The notes under the pieces were generated by a model that saw only the letters and a program-made list of their open reading frames with translations, had not been told where the DNA came from and made no database searches. A program made the translations under genes and the position numbers. A stretch of 64,000 nucleotides of DNA from assembly GCA_964641415.1 (NCBI GenBank), contig CAZXMW010000010.1, positions 23,157 to 87,156 on the forward strand. The letters are read 5' to 3'. Positions 50,721-58,847 of this stretch are shown piece by piece (the stretch's first letter is position 1; every line of letters begins with the position of its first letter). The stretch comes from JAHECW01 sp964641415. Lineage in GTDB: Bacteria > Acidobacteriota > Thermoanaerobaculia > Thermoanaerobaculales > Sulfomarinibacteraceae.

Positions 50721-51455
50721 TCAGCCGGACGAGGCGGTGCTCCAGCGGATGACGGCGCCGCTCTCGAACGAGTCGAAGAACAGCACGTCGGCGCAGTCGG
50801 CCTCGATCAGCACCGTTCCGTCGATGACCTCGTCGATGCCGCCGTTGGAGAGTTTGAACGCCTCGGTGCCGCAGATGTCGGCGAACGACAGGGCGAACGG
50901 TGGGTCATCGGTCTCGCGCCGCAGGCGGAGCGTGGTGAAGCCGCTGCCGACGGCCTGGAACTGGAGTTCGGCGAGCCAGCCGGCGCTCGTGACGAACTGC
51001 ATGTCGCACGGCGAGAGCAGGGTGCTGCCAGGGTTGCCCGGAGTGCTCCAGGTGCCGGCCAACGCCCACCCGATGCGGCCCTCGGCCAGGTTCTGCTCCT
51101 GCGCCAATCCCTGCACCGCCGCCGTCGCGGGGTTGTTGGTGAGGCTGCCGGGAAGGTAGCTCAGCTCGGCGGTGTCGAACGCGATGTCGACAACGCCGGT
51201 CGCGAGGTTGGCCGAGCCGCCGGGTGCGGCCGGCGGCGAACAGGCGAGCGGGCACGATGTGGTGGCGCTGCCGGGCCGCAGGAAGAGCCGTACCGGGAAG
51301 GTGGCCGCCGGAGCGACGCAGAACACATTGCTGCCGTCGGCGGGGTTGTAGATCTCGAGGTCGACGGCGTCGCCGGGCTGTGTGGTCTGGGCGAAGGCCA
51401 TGGGGACCAGCCCGAAGACCACAAGGGCGGCTGCTGAGATGGTCAATCTGCGCAC
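50721..51455 (-). CDS. Secreted cohesin/DUF-like protein with FExG...W tail
   Basis: A 244-residue exported protein with a signal peptide (about 1-22, ending M-A-F-A-Q). The mature part has a beta-sandwich profile with A-T-G-V-V-D-I-A-F-D-T-A-E-L and L-A-E-L-Q-F-Q-A-V-G-S-G, similar to cohesin-type domains, but the assignment is tentative. Four Cys residues could form disulfides. The C-terminus L-F-F-D-S-F-E-S-G-A-V-I-R-W-S matches the tails of the M14 and PA-domain proteins. The GTG start is preceded by GGGAGGAGG; an ATG twelve codons upstream lacks such a site. It stands alone. Confidence 0.72.
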   Translation of the reverse strand: MRRLTISAAALVVFGLVPMAFAQTTQPGDAVDLEIYNPADGSNVFCVAPAATFPVRLFLRPGSATTSCPLACSPPAAPGGSANLATGVVDIAFDTAELSYLPGSLTNNPATAAVQGLAQEQNLAEGRIGWALAGTWSTPGNPGSTLLSPCDMQFVTSAGWLAELQFQAVGSGFTTLRLRRETDDPPFALSFADICGTEAFKLSNGGIDEVIDGTVLIEADCADVLFFDSFESGAVIRWSTASSG

Positions 51456-51552
51456 AGTGGCCTCCTCCCGCGGTATCGGGTTCGATCTCATTGTCGCACA
51501 CCGGCGCCGGCTTCCGGAAGCCGCACGCGACCTGCGTCACACTCCGCCCCCG

Positions 51553-51577
51553 AAAAACGCCCCCGTTTCCGGGGGCG
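51553..51577 (-). terminator. Rho-independent terminator of the sigma/anti-sigma operon
   Basis: An 8-bp stem (51558-51565 with 51570-51577) with a four-base loop is followed on the minus strand by TTTTT. It ends 25 bases after the stop of the last operon gene. Confidence 0.9.
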
Positions 51578-51601
51578 ACCGGCGCCGCGGCGGGTCGAGC
51601 T

Positions 51602-52249
51602 TCAGTCGAGGTCGTCCCTGTCGGTGCGGTTGGTTTTGACCCGTTCCCAGATCCATGAGCCGATGAAATAGACCCCGACCAGCAGCACCAGCGCCGGCCA
51701 CCAGTCGTAGATCCAGCGGAGGTCGAAGAAACCGAGATTGTCGGCCATGACGAGGCCTGCGACGACGACGAGAAAGATCCCGAACATCAGCCGTCCCTCG
51801 CCCGAGCCGGAGCGGGCGGGGAGCTCCTCGCCGGTCTCCAGATTGGCGATCTGGGCCTCTCGGTAGGCGTCGAAGATCGAGAAGAAGTAGCCGAAGGTGA
51901 TCGCGAACGCGAGCAGCCACAGGCGACCGTCCGAGGCGACGATGCCCCAGATCGAGACGCCGATGCCCGCGATGATCATCATGGCCCGCTCGTACGAGGC
52001 GACGTAGATGTGGCCCAGCCCGGGGAAGAAGATCGACAGGAACAGGGCCAGCCCCGGGGCCTTGGCCATCGGATCCCGCGGGGCGTACGTGGTCGGCCGG
52101 GGTGGCGCCTCCGGAGGCGGCGGCGGGGCATCGGAGGGCAACGGCGGCGCCGGCTTCGGCGGCGGCTTCGATGGCGTTGCGTTCACCTCGCTGCCGTTGA
52201 CGTCCGAGACGGGCTCGTCGGGCGGAAGCGGCGGTCGGTGCTCGTTCAT
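51602..52249 (-). CDS. Membrane protein with TM2/LiaF-like transmembrane region
   Basis: A 215-residue protein. The first 60 residues are a Pro-rich cytoplasmic tail. Four to five helices follow: A-L-F-L-S-I-F-F-P-G-L-G-H-I-Y fits a TM2-type first helix, and the C-terminal pair with D-N-L-G-F-F-D-L-R-W-I-Y-D-W-W-P-A-L-V-L matches the LiaI/LiaF-like transmembrane region, whose members sense envelope stress. It is the third gene of the sigma-factor operon, overlapping the anti-sigma gene by four bases, which suggests envelope-stress sensing together with it. AAGGAG precedes the ATG. Confidence 0.8.
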   Translation of the reverse strand: MNEHRPPLPPDEPVSDVNGSEVNATPSKPPPKPAPPLPSDAPPPPPEAPPRPTTYAPRDPMAKAPGLALFLSIFFPGLGHIYVASYERAMMIIAGIGVSIWGIVASDGRLWLLAFAITFGYFFSIFDAYREAQIANLETGEELPARSGSGEGRLMFGIFLVVVAGLVMADNLGFFDLRWIYDWWPALVLLVGVYFIGSWIWERVKTNRTDRDDLD

Positions 52250-52989
52250 GTCTGATCTCCTTGATCTGCCGGTGCACCGGCGTCGCCGGCGGCCGGATCG
52301 TCATGGTCGAAGAGTCGTTCGACCCACCCCCGAGCGGTGGCGAGCCTGGTATCGCCCCAGCGGATCGCCCGCCAGAGCAGGACGCGGGCCTCGCCGCGCC
52401 CTTCCTCGGCCACCTCGCTGATGCCGGATGCCGCCCAGCTGACACGCTCGGAGGCGGTCTCCTGGAGGTCCTGGGCGATGATGGCCGGGTTGCCGATAGC
52501 GAGCGAGGCGAGCAGGGCGAGGACGTAGGCCGCGGCGGTGGCGGTTCGGCGCGGCAGCACCGCGATGCGGGCCACCGCATCGCGCACCCGAATGCACCGT
52601 TCGAGCAGATGGCGGGGTGGGGCCATGGCTGCGCCGACCTGGTGGATCAGGGTCAGGTCGTGCCACACCTGCCGGCACGAGGGGCAGGTCTCGAGGTGGG
52701 TCAGCAACCGTTCCAGATTGGACTGTGAGATGTCGCGGTCGACCGCCTGGAACAGCAGCCCGAGCCACCGCCGGCAGGGCGACGCGGCAAGCTCGGCGCT
52801 CAGCCGCGCCGGCGGCTCGATGCCTTCGAGCTCGTTGCCCGAGAGAATCGCGAGGCCCATCGCCTCGTACAGCTCGGCACACTCGGCACAGGACGCCGTG
52901 TGGCTGGAGACCCGGTCGGCATCGGCCGCGGTCGCTTCGCCCTCGAGGACGGCCCCGAACAGCTCTCTGATCTCGGTGCAGTCGCTCAT
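52246..52989 (-). CDS. Anti-sigma factor with two zinc-finger-type domains
   Basis: A 247-residue membrane protein. Two ZAS-like motifs of the HxxxCxxC type are visible: H-T-A-S-C-A-E-C (about 30-37) and H-L-E-T-C-P-S-C (about 97-104). One membrane helix lies about 150-170, followed by a C-terminal region with no family resemblance. ZAS anti-sigma factors hold the cognate ECF sigma factor inactive at the membrane. Its start overlaps the end of the sigma gene by four bases, the usual arrangement. Having two ZAS motifs is less common. Confidence 0.88.
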   Translation of the reverse strand: MSDCTEIRELFGAVLEGEATAADADRVSSHTASCAECAELYEAMGLAILSGNELEGIEPPARLSAELAASPCRRWLGLLFQAVDRDISQSNLERLLTHLETCPSCRQVWHDLTLIHQVGAAMAPPRHLLERCIRVRDAVARIAVLPRRTATAAAYVLALLASLAIGNPAIIAQDLQETASERVSWAASGISEVAEEGRGEARVLLWRAIRWGDTRLATARGWVERLFDHDDPAAGDAGAPADQGDQT

Positions 52990-53585
52990 GACACGCTTCC
53001 CTCAACTGCCCCGGACGGCGGCACGGCTCGGATCTGCATCCGCCGGCGCACCGCGGTGGCGAGCTCGAGCCGGGCCCGGTTGAGTCGTGACTTGACGGTA
53101 CCGAGCGGCAGGTCGAGAGCCTCGGCGACCTCGGCGTAGCTCAACCCCGCAAAGTCGCGCATCAGGATCAGCGTTGCCAGGTCCTCGTCGAGCTGGCGCA
53201 GACCGGCCCGGACCAGGGTCAGACGCTGGCGTCGCTCGGTGCGCTCGTGCGGGTCGTCCGTCCCGGGCAACCGGTCCAGGATCTCGGGATCGAGCCATGC
53301 CGCATCGCGCTCGCGTCGGCAGCGCCGGTAGGAATCGATGATCAGGTTCTTGGCCACCCGCCAGGCCCACGCCATGAAGTTGGAGCCGGCGTTGTACCGG
53401 TGCAGGTTTTCCCACAGCTTGAAGTAGACCTCTTGAGTCAGCTCCTCGGCCTCCGCCGCTGACGGCGCGTAGCTCGCGCACAGGCGGTAGATCGGGCGAA
53501 GGGTGGTATTGACGAGGGCGGCCCATGCGTCTTCATCTCCTTCCCGGCAGCGCTCAACGGTGCTCTCGAGCTCCTCCATCTCCAT
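52986..53585 (-). CDS. ECF RNA polymerase sigma factor
   Basis: A 199-residue sigma-70 family protein with region 2 (E-A-E-E-L-T-Q-E-V-Y-F-K-L-W, then F-M-A-W-A-W-R-V-A-K-N) and region 4 (L-A-T-L-I-L-M-R-D-F-A-G-L-S-Y-A-E-V-A-E, then G-T-V-K-S-R-L-N-R-A-R), lacking region 3. It directs transcription of its own regulon when released by the anti-sigma factor downstream. The start is the ATG preceded by GAGGGTG; methionines 4 and 9 codons upstream are alternatives. On the minus strand GAACC (53620-53624) and CGTT (53600-53603), 16 bases apart, resemble an ECF promoter, suggesting autoregulation. Confidence 0.92.
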   Translation of the reverse strand: MEMEELESTVERCREGDEDAWAALVNTTLRPIYRLCASYAPSAAEAEELTQEVYFKLWENLHRYNAGSNFMAWAWRVAKNLIIDSYRRCRRERDAAWLDPEILDRLPGTDDPHERTERRQRLTLVRAGLRQLDEDLATLILMRDFAGLSYAEVAEALDLPLGTVKSRLNRARLELATAVRRRMQIRAVPPSGAVEGSVS

Positions 53586-53754
53586 GGTCACCCTCATACA
53601 ACGCGAGTCCATCCGGAAAGGTTCGCGATCAGAATCCCTCACGGGGAGTATATCGTCCGCCCGGGTTCGGGGGCGGTGTCCGATGCTGGATGGGCGCCGG
53701 GGTTGCTCTCTTCCATCGACGGTCCGGCTGCGGAGGAACCGCAGATCATTGCCT

Positions 53755-54471
53755 TCAGCCGCTGGCCGATGCGCTCCCATGTTCCGCGAACAACCCCGGC
53801 CGCGAACGCCGCAGCGACAGCCAGCGGCCGCTGCCGACGATGACGTGGTCCCAGACCGTGACCCCGACGACCTCGCCCGCGCGGACCAGCCTGCGGGTCA
53901 GCTCGAGGTCGTCGCGACTCGGCTCGAGCTGGCCGCTCGGATGGTTGTGGTAGAGGAGCACGGCGGCTGCGCCGTCGTGGAGCGCTCGCCGGAACAGGTC
54001 GCCCGGGTCGACCGGTGCCTGGGTTCGCGTGCCGAGGCTGTGCTCGTGGCTGCGGATGAGCCGATGACGACCGTCGACGGTCAGAAAGCCGAACAGCTCC
54101 CGCCGTTCGACCTGCAGCCGACGGATCAGGTACTCACCGACCACCTCGGGGTCGCCGAGAATTTCGGTCTGGCGCAGCCGATGACGGGCGATGCGGTGCC
54201 CGAGCTCGAGGCTGGCCAGCAGGGTCGCCGCCTTGGCCGGCCCGATGCCGCTGACGCCGAGCAGCTCGGCCGAGCTCCAGCGGGCGAGCTCGGCAAGGCC
54301 GCCGGCGGCGACCAGCAGCGCATTGGCCTCGACCACCGCGCCGCGACCGCGCCGGCCGGTGCGCATGAGGACCGCGAGCAGTTCGGTATCGGACAGCACC
54401 GCGGGACCGTACTCGAGCAGACGCTCACGCGGCCGGGATGCCGGCTCGAGCTCACGAATGAACTGGACCAT
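53755..54471 (-). CDS. radC: RadC family JAB-domain protein
   Basis: A 238-residue protein. The N-terminal helix-hairpin-helix region has L-G-V-S-G-I-G-P-A-K-A. The C-terminal JAB/MPN domain has the glutamate in the loop before it and the zinc motif Y-H-N-H-P-S-G-Q-L-E-P-S-R-D-D, all ligands present. RadC was named for a radiation phenotype, but its true role is unclear. GGGGGAG precedes the ATG. It is monocistronic, divergent from the Fur-family gene. Confidence 0.93.
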   Translation of the reverse strand: MVQFIRELEPASRPRERLLEYGPAVLSDTELLAVLMRTGRRGRGAVVEANALLVAAGGLAELARWSSAELLGVSGIGPAKAATLLASLELGHRIARHRLRQTEILGDPEVVGEYLIRRLQVERRELFGFLTVDGRHRLIRSHEHSLGTRTQAPVDPGDLFRRALHDGAAAVLLYHNHPSGQLEPSRDDLELTRRLVRAGEVVGVTVWDHVIVGSGRWLSLRRSRPGLFAEHGSASASG

Positions 54472-54567
54472 GGAGAACTCCCCCGTGGACGGGAGCGGAT
54501 TGAGCTTAGCACGGGCCGGTCTCGGCGTCGATCTCGGCGGTGGTGCAGTCCGTAGTAGGAATGAGAC

Positions 54568-54596
54568 TCGACACTGAGATCTGCCTGTGATAGAAA
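54568..54596 (+). promoter_or_regulatory. Probable promoter of the Fur-family gene
   Basis: TCGACA (54568-54573) and TAGAAA (54591-54596) are separated by exactly 17 bases, 28 bases before the ATG. Both deviate from consensus. No convincing Fur or PerR box was seen. Confidence 0.5.
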
Positions 54597-54623
54597 CGTT
54601 CCGAACGGAGGGGAGGCCAGAGC

Positions 54624-55034
54624 ATGGCTCAACGCAGCCGGACGAGAGAGACCCGTCAGCGCCGGGAGATCTACGAGGCCATCAGGGACACCCACTCCCA
54701 CCCGACCGCCGATTGGATCTTCGAAAAGGTCCGGACCGAGGTTCCCAAGATCTCGCTCGGAACCGTGTACCGAAATCTGTCGGTGCTCAAGGACGATGGT
54801 GCGATTCGTGAGATTTACGGCGCCGACCGCCGTGCCCACTATGACGCCGACCTGTCGGACCACGCGCACTTCGTGTGCGCGGAATGCGGCCGGATCATCG
54901 ACGTCCACGGTGTCGCGAAGGTCGACTGGCGGACCCTCAAGGAGCTCGTCGGCTGCGACGTGAACGACCAGCGCGTCGAGTTCCACGGCCGCTGCGCGCC
55001 CTGCACCCTCGACAAGGGGACGACGCGGCACTGA
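54624..55034 (+). CDS. Fur-family transcriptional regulator
   Basis: A 136-residue metal-dependent repressor. The winged-helix domain (1-80) has I-S-L-G-T-V-Y-R-N-L, the recognition helix of Fur/PerR proteins. The dimerisation domain contains H-A-H-F-V-C-A-E-C-G and a second C-A-P-C pair near the C-terminus, which form the structural zinc site. The regulatory-site residues (H-Y-D, D-H-A-H-F) are compatible with PerR as well as Fur. No target site could be identified. AGGGGAGG lies upstream. Confidence 0.92.
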   Translation: MAQRSRTRETRQRREIYEAIRDTHSHPTADWIFEKVRTEVPKISLGTVYRNLSVLKDDGAIREIYGADRRAHYDADLSDHAHFVCAECGRIIDVHGVAKVDWRTLKELVGCDVNDQRVEFHGRCAPCTLDKGTTRH

Positions 55035-55046
55035 ATTCGGGCCTGG

Positions 55047-55298
55047 TCAGTCGGCGACCACGCGCTCGATTTCGGGAGCGTACAGGCAGACCCGTTCGGT
55101 GACGAATTCCCTCAGCGTCGACTGCGCCATGGGACAGCCGTCGCAGGCCCCAAACAGTTCGACGTGGACCACCGAGCCTTCGATTCTGATGAACCGCACG
55201 TCGCCGCCGTCGGCCTGCAGACCGGGTCTCACCTCCTCGATCGCGGCGCGAACCCTCGACTCGAGGTCTCCGGTCGGCCACTCTCGGGCCCGAATCAT
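55047..55298 (-). CDS. NifU C-terminal-domain (Fe-S scaffold-like) protein
   Basis: An 83-residue stand-alone NifU-like domain. It has the V-R-P-G-L-Q-A-D-G-G-D-V pattern and the cluster-binding C-D-G-C-P-M (C-x-x-C) about residues 52-57. Such proteins carry or deliver Fe-S clusters. The gene converges with the Fur-family gene at 13 bases. No other Fe-S assembly gene is in the window. Confidence 0.9.
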   Translation of the reverse strand: MIRAREWPTGDLESRVRAAIEEVRPGLQADGGDVRFIRIEGSVVHVELFGACDGCPMAQSTLREFVTERVCLYAPEIERVVAD

Positions 55299-55661
55299 GA
55301 CAGCAGCCTTGATGCGTTCACAACGTCAGCAACAGCGGCGGCTCGTGGATACATTCCGATTGTGTCTCGGTCTCAAAAAAAGCGCTGCCGCCGGTCCTCG
55401 AGCGCCGGCCCTGCGGTTTGCCGTCGCCTCACGGCGGCGTCCCGGCGTCGCCCGATCTGCACGTCGCGTGAGTCTGCCGGGCGCCGCCGGCCGGAGGGGG
55501 CTCCGCTCGCTCGCTCGGGCGCGCTGCCCGGGTGCCGCCGCCCGTCGCGGGGATCCGGAGTGGGGTGGGCTGGAATGGGCGGGCTCCCGTTGACACGGAT
55601 GAGCGATCGGGCAAAGATAGCGCCTCGACGATCCGGTCGTCGTGCCGGAATGGAGGACTCG
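55299..55661. other. Gene-free stretch
   Basis: No frame here has a plausible product. It contains copy B of the dispersed repeat (55466-55541), and a run of seven A near 55376. The final bases hold the GGAGG ribosome site of the next gene. Confidence 0.5.
55466..55541. repeat. Dispersed intergenic repeat, copy B
   Basis: Resembles 26517-26602 over about 75 bases, with GTCTGCCG, CGGCCGGAGGGGG, CTCGC and GCGCTGC in the same order. Similarity continues patchily to a CCGGAGTGGG block in both. Neither copy overlaps a gene. Confidence 0.45.
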
Positions 55662-56159
55662 ATGCAACGAATACCGATTCTCGTCCTGTCCATCGGACTG
55701 CTCGCGGTGCTGCCCGGTTTCGCCGAGGAGGCGACCAAGTACGGCCCCGGCGTCACCCTCGACGAGCCGGTTCCGGTCGGCGCCCTGCTGACCGCTCCGG
55801 ATGACTATCTGGGCTCCGCGGTGCGCGTCGACGGCGTGATTACCGGCGTGTGCAAGAAACGCGGGTGCTGGATGCAGGTCACCGACCCGGACACCGGGCA
55901 GGGGGTTCGGATCAAGGTCGAGGACGGCGTCATCGTCTTTCCCTACGACGCCATGGGCAAGAAGGTGGCGGCCGAGGGCGTGTTCGACGCCATCGTCCTG
56001 ACCCCCGAGCAGATCGAGGCGCGCGCCGCCGAGCATGCCCATGCCGAGGGCGAATCGTGCGACAGGGAAGGATCGGCCCGAGAGGCCGGCTGCGACGCCG
56101 AGTCCCGGGAAGACCGGATCTTCCTGATCCGCGGCACCGGCGCGGTCATCTACAGCTGA
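55662..56159 (+). CDS. DUF4920 secreted protein
   Basis: A 165-residue exported protein with a signal peptide (about 1-21). The mature part has the DUF4920 pattern: a small beta-barrel with V-R-V-D-G-V-I-T-G-V-C-K-K-R-G-C-W-M-Q-V, then V-F-P-Y-D-A-M-G-K-K-V. The two cysteines around K-K-R-G are characteristic. The C-terminal part is Glu/Ala-rich with two further Cys and H-A-H-A, so metal binding is possible. The function of the family is unknown. GGAGG precedes the ATG. It lies 200 bases before the PepSY-type membrane gene. Confidence 0.83.
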   Translation: MQRIPILVLSIGLLAVLPGFAEEATKYGPGVTLDEPVPVGALLTAPDDYLGSAVRVDGVITGVCKKRGCWMQVTDPDTGQGVRIKVEDGVIVFPYDAMGKKVAAEGVFDAIVLTPEQIEARAAEHAHAEGESCDREGSAREAGCDAESREDRIFLIRGTGAVIYS

Positions 56160-56359
56160 TTGTTGAAACACTCTGGTAGATCGACCAAGCCCGGGCGTCA
56201 GACCCGCTCCGACACGACGAGACCGGCTGGGCCGCAGCGGGGGCTTTCGGGCCGCCACACGGCGCCGGGAGACCGCGCGACAGGTCGCCCCGGGCCTGCG
56301 ACGGCCGCGGCATGTTCCGGGCTCTTCAAACCGCGGTTGGCGTCGCGGGTGAGGGTATC

Positions 56360-56911
56360 GTGAGGTGGCGCAAGCTCGTTATCGCGACCCACCGCGATGT
56401 CGGTTACTTCTTCGCCGGGTTGACGGTGATCTATGCGATTTCCGGAATCGCGGTGAACCACATCGATGACTGGAATCCGAACTACGTCATTCGCACTGAA
56501 GAGGTTTCGGTCGGCGAGCTTCCGATGACCGACACCAGCGAGCTCGCCGCCGAGGTGCTGCGTCGCATGGCGATCACCGAGCCCCCCGAATCGGTGGTCC
56601 GAATGACCCCGGGCCGACTCAAGATCTTCCTTGCGGGGCGCACCCTGACCGCGGCGCTGCCGTCGGGCGACATCGTCGACGAACAGGCCCGACGCCGATG
56701 GGCGTTCTTCGAGATCAACTACCTCCACCTCAACCATGGCAAGGGGTTCTGGACCTGGTTCGCCGATCTGTACGCCGTGGGTCTTGTGGTGCTGGCATGC
56801 ACCGGTGTGCTCATCATCACCGGCGAGAAGGGGCTCGGCGGCCGGGGGCGGTGGCTGATGTTGGCCGGGCTCGCGATCCCGCTGGTCTACCTGATTCTGG
56901 CCGTCGGCTGA
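56360..56911 (+). CDS. PepSY-associated membrane-helix protein
   Basis: A 183-residue membrane protein with three to four helices: one at about 13-32 (D-V-G-Y-F-F-A-G-L-T-V-I-Y-A-I-S-G), then a short external PepSY-like domain (about 45-120). A pair of helices follows with L-H-L-N-H-G-K-G-F-W-T-W and V-L-A-C-T-G-V-L-I-I-T-G. The H and G-G-x-x-G pattern matches the PepSY_TM group, whose members sit near metal or haem uptake genes. The GTG with GAGGG upstream is taken as start; an ATG at 56312 is in frame but lacks a ribosome site. It precedes the ECF-type transporter operon by 50 bases. Confidence 0.75.
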   Translation: MRWRKLVIATHRDVGYFFAGLTVIYAISGIAVNHIDDWNPNYVIRTEEVSVGELPMTDTSELAAEVLRRMAITEPPESVVRMTPGRLKIFLAGRTLTAALPSGDIVDEQARRRWAFFEINYLHLNHGKGFWTWFADLYAVGLVVLACTGVLIITGEKGLGGRGRWLMLAGLAIPLVYLILAVG

Positions 56912-56961
56912 CCGGGCCCGCTTGACACCGCTGCCGTCGCCGTGGCTGAGTCGTAGCCAAG

Positions 56962-58287
56962 ATGTCAACACGACCGACCACCCGGCTCGGGGGACTGCAG
57001 CTCAGGCGCCTGACGGTGCGGTACCCTCGCGCGGCGCGACCGGTGCTGCGGGGCGCCGATCTCTCGGTGCCCGCCGGCGAGGTTCGCGGTCTCGTCGGAT
57101 CCTCGGGATCAGGCAAGACCACCCTGCTGCTCGCGGCGGCCGGACTGGTTCCGTGGTTGACCCCCGCCGAGCTCTCCGGCGAGATCGCCGTCGCCGGAGA
57201 GCCGGTCGTTGATCTCGATCCCGGCCAGCGTGCCCACCTTCTGGCGACCTGCCTCGATCGGCCCGAGGCACAGCTGTTTCTCGCGACCGTGCGGCAGGAG
57301 ACTGCTGCCGCGCGACGGCGCTGGGGCGACGCCTTCGTCGATCGGGCGGTCGATGCACTCGAGCTCGGGCCGTTGCTCGAACGGCGAATCACAGAGCTGT
57401 CGTCGGGCGAGCGACAGCGGGTGGCTCTCGCGGTTGCGCTCGCCGGCTGTCCCCGGCCCGTGCTGCTCGACGAGCCGACGTCCCATCTCGATGGCGCCGG
57501 CGAGCGTTCGCTCAACGAACTGCTCGGCGACGCCCGCCGGATCGGCTCGGCGGTGGCCTTCACCGAGCAGGCGGGATGGCGTCTGGCGGAGGCGGCCGAC
57601 GGATGGTCCGCGGTCAGTGGCGGACAGACGGGACCGGCCCCGGCGCCGGTTCCGCCCGAGGTGCCGGCGGCCGGTCATGAGCCGGGTGACGAGGTCGTCT
57701 GCTCGTGTCGCGGCCTCGAGGTGTCCCGCGGCGGCCGGACCCTGCTCGAGGACGTCGAAATCGATCTTCACGAGGGTGAGATCGTGGTCATCAACGGCAG
57801 AAACGGCAGCGGCAAGTCGACCCTGGCGCTGGTCCTCGCCGGTCTCCGGGCGCCCGCATCGGGCACGGTGACCGCGGTCGGCCGTGTCGCGCTCATGCTT
57901 CCCGAGGCCGAGCTCCAGCTCTTCGCCTCGACGGTCGGCGCCGAGGTGTCTGCGCCCGGCGCGACCCGCGAGGAACGGGCACGGATTCTGCGCCGCCACA
58001 GGCTGGACCATCTGGCCGCCCGCGCCCCGTGGACCCTGTCGCGAGGCGAGCAGCAACGGCTCGTCCACGCGGCGCACGATCTGCTGCGGCCCCGGGTCAT
58101 GATCGTCGACGAGCCGGGGCAGGGGCTGGACAGCGACGACCTCGCGGCCTTTCTCGAGCTCGTTCGCCGCCGATCGGCAAAGGGGCGGGCCTATCTGTTC
58201 ATGACCCACCGCCAGGAGATCACCGGCATCGCCCACCGCCGGCTGGAGATCGTCGACGGCGCCGTGACGGAGAAGACGGCGCCATGA
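56962..58287 (+). CDS. ECF-type importer ATPase with two ABC domains
   Basis: A 441-residue cytoplasmic protein made of two complete ABC domains. The first has Walker A G-S-S-G-S-G-K-T-T, signature L-S-S-G-E-R-Q-R-V and Walker B V-L-L-D-E-P-T-S-H-L-D. The second has G-R-N-G-S-G-K-S-T, L-S-R-G-E-Q-Q-R-L and V-M-I-V-D-E-P-G-Q-G-L-D. This fused EcfA/A' layout powers ECF vitamin or metal importers. The next two genes encode the membrane subunits, each with a four-base overlap, so the three work as one transporter. No ribosome site is evident before the ATG. Confidence 0.9.
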   Translation: MSTRPTTRLGGLQLRRLTVRYPRAARPVLRGADLSVPAGEVRGLVGSSGSGKTTLLLAAAGLVPWLTPAELSGEIAVAGEPVVDLDPGQRAHLLATCLDRPEAQLFLATVRQETAAARRRWGDAFVDRAVDALELGPLLERRITELSSGERQRVALAVALAGCPRPVLLDEPTSHLDGAGERSLNELLGDARRIGSAVAFTEQAGWRLAEAADGWSAVSGGQTGPAPAPVPPEVPAAGHEPGDEVVCSCRGLEVSRGGRTLLEDVEIDLHEGEIVVINGRNGSGKSTLALVLAGLRAPASGTVTAVGRVALMLPEAELQLFASTVGAEVSAPGATREERARILRRHRLDHLAARAPWTLSRGEQQRLVHAAHDLLRPRVMIVDEPGQGLDSDDLAAFLELVRRRSAKGRAYLFMTHRQEITGIAHRRLEIVDGAVTEKTAP

Positions 58288-58847
58288 CGGAGCTCCGGCC
58301 GTGGACCCACGCCGCGTTGTTCGGCGCTCTCTGGGGCGCTCTCGAAGCCACCGCGGGGACCGCCCTCTACCTCGCCCGGGTGCCGTTTCGGGGAGAGATC
58401 ATGGGGCTCGCCGGTCTGGTCTGCCTGGTCTGTCTGTATCGCCTGCAGCCGCGCCTCGGGGTCGTGATCGTCGCCGGCATGACGGCGGTCTTCCTCAAGG
58501 TGTTCACGCTGGGCGGTCTGTATCCGGGACCGATCGTCGGGATCGCCGTCCAGGCGATTGCCGTCGAGCTCGGCTTCGTGGTCGCGCGGGGCCCGGTGGC
58601 GGCCGCTGTCGGCGGGTTGATCGCTCTCGGCACCAACCCTCTGCAACGGGTTCTCACCGCGTGGATCGTCGGCGGCGCCGAGGCGGCCACCGCCGTACTC
58701 CGAGCGGTCGGTGCCGCCAGTGAGATTCGGCCCAGTGTTGTCCTGGTCGGGTTCGTCATGCTGGCGGGGGGCATCGGCGCCGCGGGCGGGGTGCTGTCGT
58801 GGCGATTGGCCGGGCGCGTCGCTCGCCGGCTCGGAGCGGCGTCGTGA
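58284..58847 (+). CDS. Probable ECF importer substrate-binding (S) component
   Basis: A 187-residue membrane protein with five to six hydrophobic helices and few charged residues, the size and pattern of ECF S components. An A-x-x-x-A pattern in the first helix (A-A-L-F-G-A-L-W-G-A-L-E-A) may be the contact with the T subunit. The role is taken mainly from context: it lies between the double ATPase and the T subunit with overlaps on both sides. Substrate unknown; no riboswitch was seen. Confidence 0.72.
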   Translation: MTELRPWTHAALFGALWGALEATAGTALYLARVPFRGEIMGLAGLVCLVCLYRLQPRLGVVIVAGMTAVFLKVFTLGGLYPGPIVGIAVQAIAVELGFVVARGPVAAAVGGLIALGTNPLQRVLTAWIVGGAEAATAVLRAVGAASEIRPSVVLVGFVMLAGGIGAAGGVLSWRLAGRVARRLGAAS

